A stretch of DNA of 34,478 nt from Geoalkalibacter sp. (lineage in GTDB: Bacteria > Desulfobacterota > Desulfuromonadia > Desulfuromonadales > Geoalkalibacteraceae), in contig NZ_JAUVWH010000016.1 in the NCBI RefSeq assembly GCF_030604225.1, positions 1 through 34,478 on the forward strand. The letters are read 5' to 3'. The position numbers and the translations under genes were made by a program. The number at the start of each line of letters is the position of its first letter. Position 1 is the stretch's first letter. The notes beneath the pieces were generated by a model. That model had not been told where the DNA came from. It saw nothing but the letters and a program-made list of their open reading frames with translations, and made no database searches. This document shows positions 16,292 to 24,634 of the stretch, piece after piece.

Positions 16292-18016
16292 TTAGTTGCC
16301 GAGAGTCGGACCTTCAGGGGAAAGCCGCGCGAGGCGCGAGGCATCCTGATGCTTGCGCAGGGCCAGATCGAGGACGGCGTCGCGCTCATAGAGGTCGCGG
16401 CGAAACTGCACGATCCCTTCGGCATCGACCCAGGCGGTGAAGTAGAGCAGATGCACGGGCATCGGCCGCCGGAGCATGACCCGCTGGGGTTCGGAGGCAT
16501 TGAGAGCCAGGTGCAGACGCTCGCAATCCCACTGGGGGTCGTCCTCGAGCAGGTACTGGGCCAGGTCGGCTGGGCGCTGAATGCGGATGCAGCCCGAGCT
16601 GAAGGTGCGCTGCGCCTGGCGGAACAGATGGCGGTCGGGCGTGTCGTGCAGGTAGATATCAAATTCGTTGGGGAACATGAATTTCACCTGGCCCAGGGGA
16701 TTCCAGGGGCCGGGCCGCTGCCGCAGCAGGCCGGGGAAACTGCGCGCCGTCACCCGCCGCCAGTCGATGTCATCGGGGTGAATCCGCGCGCCGGGCGGTC
16801 CTTGCCAGGGCAGGATTTCATAATGGTTGGCATCGAAATAGCCGGGATCCTTGCGCAGGCGCGGCAGCTTGTCCTTGGCGAGAATGGTCGGCGGCACACC
16901 CCAATAGGGGGCGAATTCGAGATAGGTCATGCGCCCGGAAAACACCGGCGTTTTACGCACATGGGTGCCGACCACCACGGGCATGCGCATCACCACCTGC
17001 TCTGCTTCGATCACCTGCAGGGTAAAATCGGCGATATTCACGCGGATATGCCGCCGCCCCAGGTCCTTGGGCAGCCAGCGGTAACGCTCCAGGTTGAGTT
17101 CGATCTGGCGGATGCGCTCCTCCACCGGGCGATTGAGCTCGGCGAGGGTCTTGGGGCCGACGACGCGATCGGCGCTCAAGCCGTGGCGCCGCTGAAAACG
17201 CCAAACGGCGGCCGCGGTTTCGGCGTCGTAGAGGTCACCCTGCTCCTCGGGCAGCGCCTTGAGATCGCCGCTGATCCACAAACGTTCGCGCAGCAGCGGC
17301 ACCCGCGGATCGCTCTCGCCGCGCCGCAGCGTAGGGCCGTCCGGCACCTCGGGCCAGCCCCCCTGCTCGGCGATCCGCCGATAATCGCCCAAAACCTCGC
17401 GCAGCTTGGCATACCCCGATTGAGGAGGGCTCAGGCCGCGCAGCGCTTCGCCGACCTGCCCGCTTGCCAGGGCGGCGCCAAGCACCGCAACCCCATCGGC
17501 CTTGCGCAGCTGCACCTGCCATTCACCGGGGAACAGGCGATTGGGGTCGACCTGACCGGATGTCAGTCGCGCGGCATGCAGCAAAAAGGCATGGGTGAGC
17601 AACACATCGAGTTGCGCCGCCGACAAGGAATCCGCGAGGAGGTCCTGAGGCGCCGCGCCTTGAACCTTGGCCAGCAAGACGGCGATGGCCGCCAGATGAT
17701 AATCCTGGGTATTCAACCCATGCTGGTCGGCGGCCCGCAGCTCGGACAACAGCGGTTCCGCCTGCGGAGAGAGGGCCCCTGCGTCGAACCAGGCGGGCGC
17801 GTGATCGCGCTGGGCATAAAAGGTGGGCACCTCGTCATGCGGAAGGATCCTCTCCTCGCCCACGACGAGCCCGACCTTGGGGGCGCCGATCAAAAGGTCC
17901 TGAATTGGCGCCCCCGCGCCCTGCGATATGGGCTCACCCGGCGCGGAGCGGGACACAAGGGCCAGCATCAAGGTCAAGATTGCGGAAAGAAGTAAAGGGT
18001 ACCGAAGACGGTTCAT
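16292..18016 (-). CDS. L,D-transpeptidase, YcbB/LdtD type
   Basis: The 574-residue protein has an N-terminal signal or anchor sequence (YPLLLSAILTLMLALVSRS). A scaffold region covers about 55-220, a peptidoglycan-binding domain about 228-295 (LRRGESDPRVPLLRERL...VWRFQRRHGLSADRVVGPKTLAELN), and a YkuD catalytic domain about 322-500. The active site is HDTPDRHLF with H457, and FSSGCIRIQ with catalytic C476. LdtD-type enzymes make 3-3 cross-links in periplasmic peptidoglycan and help under envelope stress. The order and size match the long YcbB class. A TATAAT promoter with a palindrome in its spacer lies 86 bp upstream. The plus-strand frame covering the gene is a high-GC shadow. Confidence 0.93.
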   Translation of the reverse strand: MNRLRYPLLLSAILTLMLALVSRSAPGEPISQGAGAPIQDLLIGAPKVGLVVGEERILPHDEVPTFYAQRDHAPAWFDAGALSPQAEPLLSELRAADQHGLNTQDYHLAAIAVLLAKVQGAAPQDLLADSLSAAQLDVLLTHAFLLHAARLTSGQVDPNRLFPGEWQVQLRKADGVAVLGAALASGQVGEALRGLSPPQSGYAKLREVLGDYRRIAEQGGWPEVPDGPTLRRGESDPRVPLLRERLWISGDLKALPEEQGDLYDAETAAAVWRFQRRHGLSADRVVGPKTLAELNRPVEERIRQIELNLERYRWLPKDLGRRHIRVNIADFTLQVIEAEQVVMRMPVVVGTHVRKTPVFSGRMTYLEFAPYWGVPPTILAKDKLPRLRKDPGYFDANHYEILPWQGPPGARIHPDDIDWRRVTARSFPGLLRQRPGPWNPLGQVKFMFPNEFDIYLHDTPDRHLFRQAQRTFSSGCIRIQRPADLAQYLLEDDPQWDCERLHLALNASEPQRVMLRRPMPVHLLYFTAWVDAEGIVQFRRDLYERDAVLDLALRKHQDASRLARLSPEGPTLGN

Positions 18017-18101
18017 AAATGCCCCACAAAATTAAAAACCTCAAACAATTCTACTTTGTTTGCCGCCCACGGCAAAGGGATTTTCTTGCGCCATGGGTTT
18101 A

Positions 18102-18129
18102 ATTATAGGGAAAAATTCCCTAATCCCAA
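18102..18129 (-). promoter_or_regulatory. Sigma-70-type promoter of the L,D-transpeptidase, with spacer palindrome
   Basis: On the minus strand TTGGGA, a 16-bp spacer and a perfect TATAAT. A 17-bp palindrome, TAGGGAA-N3-TTCCCTA (18106-18122), occupies the spacer and would be well placed as an operator. The start would fall near 18095. Confidence 0.6.
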
Positions 18130-18148
18130 GGGCAGGCCGCGGTTTTTT

Positions 18149-18961
18149 CTAGTCCAGGCGCCGATGTCCGAGCGCCGGCAGGCGGCCACGCACCTCCCAC
18201 AGGCGCTGCGCATCCAGATCCGCCAACACCACGCCGCCCTGTCCCGCCGGCGCCTCGCGCAATTCGGCGAGAACCGTGCCCCAGGGGTCGATGATCAGGG
18301 TATGCCCCCAGGTGCGCCGCCCGCCCGGATGGATTCCACCCTGGGCGGGGGCCAGCACATAGGCCTGGTTTTCGATGGCGCGGGCGCGCAGCAAGATCTC
18401 CCAGTGAGCTTGCCCGGTGGGAACGGTAAAGGCGGAGGGCACGCTGAGCAGTTGACAGCCGTCCCGGGCATACCGACGATAAAGCTCGGGAAAACGCAGG
18501 TCGTAGCAGATGCTCAGCCCCAGGAGCCACCCCTCGATATCCACCGCCCGCGGCTCGACGCCGGGTTCGATCAGCTCGGACTCACGGTGGCTCTCGTTGG
18601 GCAGATCGACATCGAAGAGATGGATCTTGTCATAAACCGCCAGGCAACTCCCGTCCGGAGCGAACACCGGGCAGGCGTTGCGCAGCTTGCCCTCCTTGCC
18701 GGCCAACAGCAGCGAGCCTCCGACCACATAGAGGGCGTGGCGACGGGCCATCTCGGCGAGAAAGGGCAGCACCACGGCAGGTCCGACCTCTTCCGCGATC
18801 CCGCGCTTAAGACTGGAATCGGGGCTCATGAAGGAGAAATTTTCCGGCAGCAGCGCCAGCCGCGCCCCCTGGCCTGCTGCCTCCGCCAGAAGTGTCGCGG
18901 CCGCATCAAGATTGACCGCAACCTCGGCCCCGGAACACATTTGCACACAGGCGACGCGCAT
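18149..18961 (-). CDS. Nitrilase-family carbon-nitrogen hydrolase (Nit1/YbeM-like)
   Basis: The 270-residue protein has the catalytic triad of the superfamily: E40 in LLPENF, K112 in DKIHLFDVD, and C152 in SICYDLRFPELYR. The last motif and the KIHLFDVDLP...ESHRES segment match the Nit1/NitFhit branch, whose members hydrolyse deaminated glutathione or omega-amides to repair side products. Its start has GGAGC-like pairing only, but the length and the opening MRVACVQMCSG are standard. It is divergent from the rhomboid gene, and 132 bp with a separate promoter lie between it and the L,D-transpeptidase. The exact substrate is not determined by the sequence. Confidence 0.9.
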   Translation of the reverse strand: MRVACVQMCSGAEVAVNLDAAATLLAEAAGQGARLALLPENFSFMSPDSSLKRGIAEEVGPAVVLPFLAEMARRHALYVVGGSLLLAGKEGKLRNACPVFAPDGSCLAVYDKIHLFDVDLPNESHRESELIEPGVEPRAVDIEGWLLGLSICYDLRFPELYRRYARDGCQLLSVPSAFTVPTGQAHWEILLRARAIENQAYVLAPAQGGIHPGGRRTWGHTLIIDPWGTVLAELREAPAGQGGVVLADLDAQRLWEVRGRLPALGHRRLD

Positions 18962-19133
18962 TCTCTGCTCCTTTCATCCAGGGAAAAACTCCCGCTACAT
19001 CAGAAACCAGTTTACTCGCCCCGCGCCACCGCGCCCAGGGCCAAAATGGCGGACAGCACCAGCTTCGCCTTGCCGATTTCCAGGCCCTGGGGTAGTCTTT
19101 GGGCATCCTCGCATGAAAAAGGAGTTCTTACTG

Positions 19134-19868
19134 GTGACCTGGCAACGCACGTTCAAACGCTATCTCTCCGGCAGTGGACGATCCGAGGATCTGTCCGTGG
19201 CCCGCACCCTGATTTTCATCAACCTGATTCTCTTCACCCTCATGGTGCTGCACGGCACGGTCATGGGCTTGCAGATGAAAGCCATCATGAGTCCGCCGAC
19301 TCAGTTGCTCGTTCACTGGGGCGCTCAGTTCTGGCCCCTGGTCCTCAATCAGAACCAGTGGTGGCGCTGCATCACTTACGCCTTCACCCACGGCGGCCTG
19401 ATTCACCTGGCCTTCAACATGGTGGTGCTCTACATGGTGGGGCCGCGCCTGGAATTTGAAATCGGCAAGGCGCCCTTCATCGTCCTCTACGTCTTTACCG
19501 CCATCACCGGCACTCTCGCCGGTCTGTTCTGGCACCCCATGACGCCGGTGGTCGGCGCTTCGGGAGCGCTGTTCGGGCTGATCGGTTTTTCCGTGGCTTA
19601 CTACCACCGCATCGGCACCTCCATCGCCATCCAAATGCGCAACTTCATGGCTCAGTGGGCGGTGTTCGCGTTTATTTTCGGCCTGCTGGTGGGCGCGGAC
19701 AACGCCGGCCACCTGGGCGGGGCCGTCGGCGGAGCGATCCTCGGCCTGCTCATGCCCGTGCGCTTTCCCGCCCAGCGCCGCATCGCTCCCCTGCTCAAGG
19801 GCCTTGCGATCTTCTGCACGGCCCTGGTGGTGCTGAGTCTGCTCGGCCTTGTCTGGTCGTGGTTTTAG
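19134..19868 (+). CDS. Rhomboid-family intramembrane serine protease
   Basis: The GTG at 19134 is chosen because AAGGAG lies 9 bp upstream; the in-frame ATG at 19113 has no ribosome-binding site. The product has 244 residues and about six membrane spans. The catalytic serine is S143 in GASGALFGL, the catalytic histidine is H193 in GHLGGAVGG, and the oxyanion-hole motif is HLAFN (H91, N95). It cleaves transmembrane substrates within the inner membrane. It is followed after 62 bp by ybaK on the same strand. Substrate unknown. Confidence 0.92.
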   Translation: MTWQRTFKRYLSGSGRSEDLSVARTLIFINLILFTLMVLHGTVMGLQMKAIMSPPTQLLVHWGAQFWPLVLNQNQWWRCITYAFTHGGLIHLAFNMVVLYMVGPRLEFEIGKAPFIVLYVFTAITGTLAGLFWHPMTPVVGASGALFGLIGFSVAYYHRIGTSIAIQMRNFMAQWAVFAFIFGLLVGADNAGHLGGAVGGAILGLLMPVRFPAQRRIAPLLKGLAIFCTALVVLSLLGLVWSWF

Positions 19869-19930
19869 GACAAAACGCCTGGATGCGCGAGGACGGGAGA
19901 ATCCGTCTTCCCTGATTTGCAGGATTTCTT

Positions 19931-20416
19931 ATGGCCAAGGACAAAACCCCCGTCACCCCTGCCGTGCGCCTGCTGCGCCAGGAAAACGTCGACTTCATCC
20001 CCCGTCTCTACACCTACGAGGAAAAGGGCGGCACCGCCGTCTCGGCGCGGGAACTGGGCGTGGATGAGCATGCGGTGATCAAGACCCTGATCATGGAAGA
20101 TGATGGGAAAAACCCTCTGATCGTCCTCATGCACGGCGATCGCCAGGTGTCGACCCGGGAGTTGGCCCGGCAGATCGGCGCACGCGGCGTCAGCGCCTGC
20201 GCCCCCGATGCGGCCCACCGCCATACGGGCTATCTGGTGGGCGGCACCTCGCCCTTTGCCGTACGCAAAGCCATGCCGGTCTATATGGAAGCAAGCATCG
20301 CCGAGTTGCCGCGCATCTACATCAACGGCGGCAAGCGCGGCTTTCTCGTCGAGATCACTCCGAACGACCTGCTGCGCGTGCTTAAACCGGTAGCCGTCAG
20401 TGTGGCGATTTCATAA
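19931..20416 (+). CDS. ybaK: Cys-tRNA(Pro)/Cys-tRNA(Cys) deacylase
   Basis: The 161-residue protein matches the YbaK/EbsC family along its length: TPAVRLLRQENVDFIPRLYTYEE, VIKTLIMED with the catalytic lysine region, VSTRELARQIGARGVSACAP, HTGYLVGGTSPFAVRK and the terminal INGGKRGFLVEITPNDLLRVL. It clears cysteine mis-attached to tRNA(Pro) in the cytoplasm. It lies between the rhomboid gene and the sirtuin and may share a transcript with them. No regulatory signal is visible in the 119-bp gap that follows. Confidence 0.93.
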   Translation: MAKDKTPVTPAVRLLRQENVDFIPRLYTYEEKGGTAVSARELGVDEHAVIKTLIMEDDGKNPLIVLMHGDRQVSTRELARQIGARGVSACAPDAAHRHTGYLVGGTSPFAVRKAMPVYMEASIAELPRIYINGGKRGFLVEITPNDLLRVLKPVAVSVAIS

Positions 20417-20535
20417 AGACTTGGGGACGCGGATTTTCAGGATCAACGCGGATCAAAGCCGAAAGCCGCCTGGAGGGGGAATTAGCCCTTCGTCTGCGTC
20501 CCGGGAATTCCACCGCCGATGAAAGGGGGAAAGCC

Positions 20536-21369
20536 ATGAATCTTGAGGACAGATTCCGTGAAGCGGCCAAGGCGATCGCCGAGGCCGAGGCCCTGGTCAT
20601 CACCGCCGGTGCCGGCATGGGCGTGGATTCCGGCTTGCCCGACTTTCGCGGCGACCACGGCTTCTGGAAGGCCTATCCCATGTACGAGCGGCTCGGCCTG
20701 AGCTTCGTCGATGCCGCCAATCCCTATCACTTCCGCAGCGATCCGGCCTTCGGCTGGGGTTTCTACGGCCATCGCACCAACCTTTACCGAAAAACCCTGC
20801 CCCACGCCGGATTTGCCCTGCTGCTGGAATGGATCGCCCGCTTCCAACTGGACCATTTCGTGGTGACCTCCAACGTCGATGGGCAGTTTCAGAAGGCCGG
20901 CTTCGACGAGGCGAAAATCCTCGAGGTGCATGGCTCCATTCACCACCTGCAGTGCCTCGAACCCTGCGGCAGTGCCATCTGGCCCAATCAGGAACAGATC
21001 GACGTCGATCTTAACACCATGCGCGCCCAAACGATTCCCCGCTGCATCCACTGCGGCGGCACGGCGCGCCCCAATATCCTCATGTTCAGCGATTTTTCCT
21101 GGCTCAGCGACCGCACGCGCCGACAGGAGCACAACTTCGACGCCTTTCTCTGCGATCACCGCGATGAGCGCCTGGCCGTGGTGGAGATGGGCGCGGGCAC
21201 GGCGATTCCCACCATCCGCTATCTCAGCGAGGAACTCGGCTATCGCTACGGCGCCAAGGTCATCCGCATCAATCCCCGCGAGGGGCAAATTGCGGCGCCC
21301 CATCTCAGCCTGAGTTGCGGAGGCCTGACCGGCCTGGAAGGCATCGCCCGCACCCTCGCCACCCTCTAG
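20536..21369 (+). CDS. SIR2-family NAD-dependent deacylase, atypical subgroup
   Basis: The 277-residue protein has the sirtuin NAD fold: GAGMGVDSGLPDFRG (about 25-39) in place of the usual GAGxSxxSGIPxFR, TSNVDGQF (111-118) in place of TQNxDxLH, the catalytic H132 in EVHGS, and a zinc site with C140, C144, C170 and C173. The GFWKAYPMYERLG segment marks a distinct bacterial subgroup. Such enzymes consume NAD+ and release nicotinamide and O-acyl-ADP-ribose. The ribosome-binding site AAAGGGGGA is strong. The next gene, 15 bp away, is pncB, so this is an NAD-linked pair. The substrate (acetyl, succinyl or other) cannot be read from the sequence. Confidence 0.9.
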   Translation: MNLEDRFREAAKAIAEAEALVITAGAGMGVDSGLPDFRGDHGFWKAYPMYERLGLSFVDAANPYHFRSDPAFGWGFYGHRTNLYRKTLPHAGFALLLEWIARFQLDHFVVTSNVDGQFQKAGFDEAKILEVHGSIHHLQCLEPCGSAIWPNQEQIDVDLNTMRAQTIPRCIHCGGTARPNILMFSDFSWLSDRTRRQEHNFDAFLCDHRDERLAVVEMGAGTAIPTIRYLSEELGYRYGAKVIRINPREGQIAAPHLSLSCGGLTGLEGIARTLATL

Positions 21370-21383
21370 CGCCTAGGAGGCGC
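21369..21383 (+). promoter_or_regulatory. Hairpin sequestering the pncB ribosome-binding site
   Basis: GCGCCT (21369-21374) and AGGCGC (21378-21383) form a 6-bp stem that buries AGGAGG (21375-21380). The stem starts at the last base of the sirtuin stop codon, so ribosomes ending there would open it: translational coupling. Confidence 0.5.
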
Positions 21384-21384
21384 C

Positions 21385-22821
21385 ATGCGCTACCCGGCCC
21401 TGATGACCGATCTCTACGAACTGACCATGCTTGCCGGCTATCTCGACGAGGGCATGCATGAGCTGCCGGCGACTTTCGATTTGTTTTTTCGCACCCTGCC
21501 CTTTCGCGGCAGCTACGCGGTGTTCGCCGGCCTGGCGCCCGCCCTGGAGTATCTGCGCGACCTGCGCTTCACCGACGCGGATCTGCGCTATCTCGCCGGA
21601 CTCGGCATTTTCAAGACCAAATTCATCGATTTTCTAAGGGATTTTCGTTTTCGCGGGAGGGTCAGCGCGCCGCCCGAGGGAAGCCTGGTGTTTCCCCACG
21701 AGCCCCTGCTCACCGTGGAGGGAACCCTGGCCGAGGCGCAGTTCGTCGAAACGGCCCTGCTCAACCTGATCAATTTTCAAACCCTGGTGGCGACCAAGGC
21801 GGCGCGTCTGACGGTCGCCGCGCAACCCGAAGGCACGGTCATCGAATTCGGCCTGCGGCGCGCCCAAGGCCCCGATGGCGGACTGAGCGTGGCTCGCGCC
21901 GCTTGCATCGGCGGAGTGCGCAGCACCAGCAACGTGCTGGGCGGGCAAACCTTCGGCCTGCCGGTCAAGGGCACCCACGCCCACAGCTGGGTGATGGCCT
22001 TTCCCGATGAACTGAGCGCCTTTCGCGCCTACGCCGAGTGCTTTCCCGACAGCTGCGTGCTGCTGGTCGACACCTTCGACACCCTCAAGAGCGGCATTCC
22101 TCATGCCATCACCGTCGCGCGGGAACTGCGCGCCAAGGGTCACGAGATGCTCGGCATCCGCCTGGATTCGGGCGATCTCGCCTATCTCAGCCGCGAGGCG
22201 CGGCGCCTGTTCGATGAGGCCGGTTTTCCCGGGGTGAAGATCGTCGCCTCCAACGAACTTGACGAGGAGGTGATTCAATCCATCCGTAACGAAGGCGGCC
22301 GCATCGACATCTACGGGGTCGGCACACGCCTGGCCACCTGCCAGGGCGAAGGGGGCGGCGCGTTGGGCGGCGTCTACAAGCTGGTGCGGCTCGATGGCAA
22401 ACCCAAGATGAAAACGACCTCGGACATCGCCAAGGCCACTCTTCCCGACCGCAAAAAAATCTGGCGCGTGGTGGAACCCGACGGCACCTTTCACCTCGAT
22501 CTGATCGGCCACGAAGGCGATTCGCCCCAGGTCGGCGAGGTGGTTTATGACCCGACAAATCCCGCCCGCAACAAACTCCTGCCCTCCGGTGTGCGTTTTG
22601 AACCGCTCCATCAGCTGGTCATGGAAGGGGGCGAAATGGTCGTCCCGCCGGAGAGCCTCGACCAGGCCGCCGACCGCTGTGCCGCGCAGTTGCGACGGTT
22701 GCCCGCCGGCTGCCTGCGCCTGACCAATCCCCATGTCTACAAGATCTCCATCACCCAAGGGTTGCACGACCTGCGCGGCCAACTCATGCAAGGCCTTGAT
22801 GGCAGCAGCGAGAAAAATTAA
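21385..22821 (+). CDS. pncB: Nicotinate phosphoribosyltransferase
   Basis: The 478-residue protein makes nicotinate mononucleotide from nicotinate and PRPP in the Preiss-Handler salvage route. The start MTDLYELTMLAGYL is typical. VKGTHAHSWVMAF (about 194-206) contains the phosphorylated histidine, and LVDTFDTLKSGIPHAI, GIRLDSGDLAYLS and the phosphate-binding YGVGTRLATCQG segment follow. Length and order fit the long bacterial NAPRT class. It lies 15 bp after the sirtuin, with its Shine-Dalgarno inside a hairpin. Together they suggest recycling of NAD broken down by the sirtuin, though the nicotinamidase needed to link them is not in the window. Confidence 0.95.
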   Translation: MRYPALMTDLYELTMLAGYLDEGMHELPATFDLFFRTLPFRGSYAVFAGLAPALEYLRDLRFTDADLRYLAGLGIFKTKFIDFLRDFRFRGRVSAPPEGSLVFPHEPLLTVEGTLAEAQFVETALLNLINFQTLVATKAARLTVAAQPEGTVIEFGLRRAQGPDGGLSVARAACIGGVRSTSNVLGGQTFGLPVKGTHAHSWVMAFPDELSAFRAYAECFPDSCVLLVDTFDTLKSGIPHAITVARELRAKGHEMLGIRLDSGDLAYLSREARRLFDEAGFPGVKIVASNELDEEVIQSIRNEGGRIDIYGVGTRLATCQGEGGGALGGVYKLVRLDGKPKMKTTSDIAKATLPDRKKIWRVVEPDGTFHLDLIGHEGDSPQVGEVVYDPTNPARNKLLPSGVRFEPLHQLVMEGGEMVVPPESLDQAADRCAAQLRRLPAGCLRLTNPHVYKISITQGLHDLRGQLMQGLDGSSEKN

Positions 22822-22906
22822 ATTTATTAAAATTTTCTTGTGCTACAACAAACAACATGATAAAAACCCCCTAATCACAAAATCTCAATGTGGAGGGAGT
22901 TTTTTC

Positions 22907-24415
22907 ATGGCGCTTTTCAAAAAAACAATCGTAGCCGCCACCGCCCTGGCTTGCGGTTTGGCCTCGGCGCCGGTCGCGGCCCAGGATTTCGTACCCGTCG
23001 GGCCACGCGCCCTCGGCATGGGCGGCGCGGGCGTCGCGGCGGTCACCGACACCACCGCTCAGTACTACAACCCGGCGGCCTTCGGCTTTTTCAACCTGCG
23101 CGACGAGCAGGGTCAGCGCTTTGATTGCGACAACAATGATTGCGGCCGCAAGTTCTGGGGCATCGATCTTGACGCCGGTCTGGGCTATCGCCTGCACAAC
23201 GAGTTCGGCAAGTATCTCGATCCCCTCGCCAATATGGATATTGACCGCCTCAGCACAGGCGTCCAAAGCCAAAGCGACCTGCAGGATCTGGTGGAGATTG
23301 TTGGTGGCTTGTCCGGTCTCGATGATCCCGGCAACGCCATCACTGCGGATCTAAACGCCGGATTGGGAGCGCGCATCGGCCGTTTTGGCATGGGTGTGCG
23401 CACCTATGTGCAAGGCACTGGGCGCGTGGTTGAAATCGACAGCGAGAATTTTGGCATCAACGGCAATCTGGGCGCCGACATCAGCGCTCTTCCCGAAATC
23501 ACCGGCAATGATGGTGCAACACTGCTCTTCACTGCTGAACAGCAGGCGCAGCTGGCAGCGGCTAATTTTGATCAAACCGCCATCCAGCGCGTGGATTTTC
23601 TGGCACGCCAGCAGGGCATACGCCCCGATCAGGCCCAGCAGAGCGTCGACCTGCTGGTAGCTGCCGCGAATGAGCCCGGTGGCGATGCAGCAACTGCCTT
23701 GAAAAACAATCGCACCACCGTCGCCCTTGATGGCTTCGGACTCATGGAAATTCCCCTCAGCTACGGCCACGCACTCAACGAGAACTGGTCTTTGGGCGCC
23801 AGCCTGAAATTCATGCTGGGCCGGGTTTACGGCACACAAATCTTTGTCTTCGATGACAACACTGACGAGGTCATCCGCCAAATGGACGACGATTACAACC
23901 AATCGGCCAATTTCGGCATCGATTTGGGTCTGCTCGGCCGCTACAAATACGTCAATTTCGGCCTGGTGGGCCGCAATCTCAACGCCCCCAAATTCGACGG
24001 ATTCACCAAAACCACGACCCTCTCCAACGGCCAAACGGTCACCACCACCGTCAGCGATACGCGCCTCGATCCCCAGGTGCGCGCGGGAGTGGCCTTCATC
24101 CCCTTCACCACCCTGACCCTGGCGGCGGATCTCGATCTCACGGAAAACGGCACGACCTTCTCTTCCTACAAGACCCGTTATGCGTCCTTCGGCCTGGAAT
24201 GGGATGCCTTCCGCGTTCTGGCTTTGCGCGCCGGCGCCTACAAGAACCTGGCGAACAGCGACATCGACTGGGTCTACACCGCGGGCCTGGGCCTGAACCT
24301 CTGGGCCCTGCGCTTGGATCTGGCCGGCGCCGTGGCCACCGAGAAGGAAGAGTTCGATGGCGATGACATCCCTCGTGAAGCACGACTCGCCGCCATGCTG
24401 AGCATCGACTTCTAA
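22907..24415 (+). CDS. TraF/PorV-like outer-membrane beta-barrel protein
   Basis: The 502-residue protein starts with a signal peptide (MALFKKTIVAATALACGLASAPVAAQ). The mature part opens with VGPRALGMGGAGVAAVTDTTAQYYNPAAFGFF, the pattern shared by the TraF-type conjugal transfer family, PorV and FadL-like channels. The C-terminal half has repeated beta strands and ends in LAAMLSIDF with a terminal Phe. A region at about 195-265 is Ala/Gln-rich and helical, probably a periplasmic insert. The start follows GGAGGGAG. No conjugation genes are present, so the TraF name is only a family label. It is probably monocistronic, with a terminator directly after. Role unknown; transport of hydrophobic compounds is possible. 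Confidence 0.8.
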   Translation: MALFKKTIVAATALACGLASAPVAAQDFVPVGPRALGMGGAGVAAVTDTTAQYYNPAAFGFFNLRDEQGQRFDCDNNDCGRKFWGIDLDAGLGYRLHNEFGKYLDPLANMDIDRLSTGVQSQSDLQDLVEIVGGLSGLDDPGNAITADLNAGLGARIGRFGMGVRTYVQGTGRVVEIDSENFGINGNLGADISALPEITGNDGATLLFTAEQQAQLAAANFDQTAIQRVDFLARQQGIRPDQAQQSVDLLVAAANEPGGDAATALKNNRTTVALDGFGLMEIPLSYGHALNENWSLGASLKFMLGRVYGTQIFVFDDNTDEVIRQMDDDYNQSANFGIDLGLLGRYKYVNFGLVGRNLNAPKFDGFTKTTTLSNGQTVTTTVSDTRLDPQVRAGVAFIPFTTLTLAADLDLTENGTTFSSYKTRYASFGLEWDAFRVLALRAGAYKNLANSDIDWVYTAGLGLNLWALRLDLAGAVATEKEEFDGDDIPREARLAAMLSIDF

Positions 24416-24432
24416 ATTTTCCCCACACCATG

Positions 24433-24460
24433 AAAAAGGGCGCCGCCGGCGCCCTTTTTT
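24433..24460 (+). terminator. Terminator of the outer-membrane protein gene
   Basis: GGGCGCC pairs with GGCGCCC around GCC, with an A-run before and six Ts after. Confidence 0.9.
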
Positions 24461-24500
24461 CTTTTCACGATTTATCATTTCAGGAATTTTTTCCCCTTTC

Positions 24501-24528
24501 TTGCTTTTTCAGAAATATTCTGTATACA
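24501..24528 (+). promoter_or_regulatory. Promoter with a palindromic spacer ahead of the gene at 24635
   Basis: TTGCTT (24501-24506), a 16-bp spacer and TATACA (24523-24528). The spacer holds CAGAA-ATA-TTCTG (24510-24522), an inverted repeat that could be an operator. The region is AT-rich. The resulting leader of about 100 nt contains short GC-rich pairing (CGTGT near 24573 with ACACG near 24613) but no riboswitch class I recognise. Confidence 0.45.
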
Positions 24529-24634
24529 TTATTTTAAATCCACATATGACATTATTTTCCATAAAGAGAATTTCGTGTCGATCCGCGGCCACGGGGGCCG
24601 AGGACGAAAACACGCAGTGCGAAGGAGGAGAAGG

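Noticed and set aside
16262-17995. A 577-codon plus-strand reading frame
   Set aside because: It lies wholly opposite the L,D-transpeptidase, which has clear catalytic motifs. The antisense frame has no domain, is rich in Gly/Gln/His shadow composition and has no ribosome-binding site.
19113-19133. ATG at 19113 as the rhomboid start
   Set aside because: No ribosome-binding site precedes it, while AAGGAG sits 9 bp ahead of the in-frame GTG at 19134.
22907-24415. Conjugation locus suggested by the TraF-like protein
   Set aside because: No other transfer, relaxase or mating-pair gene is present; the protein only shares the outer-membrane barrel family.
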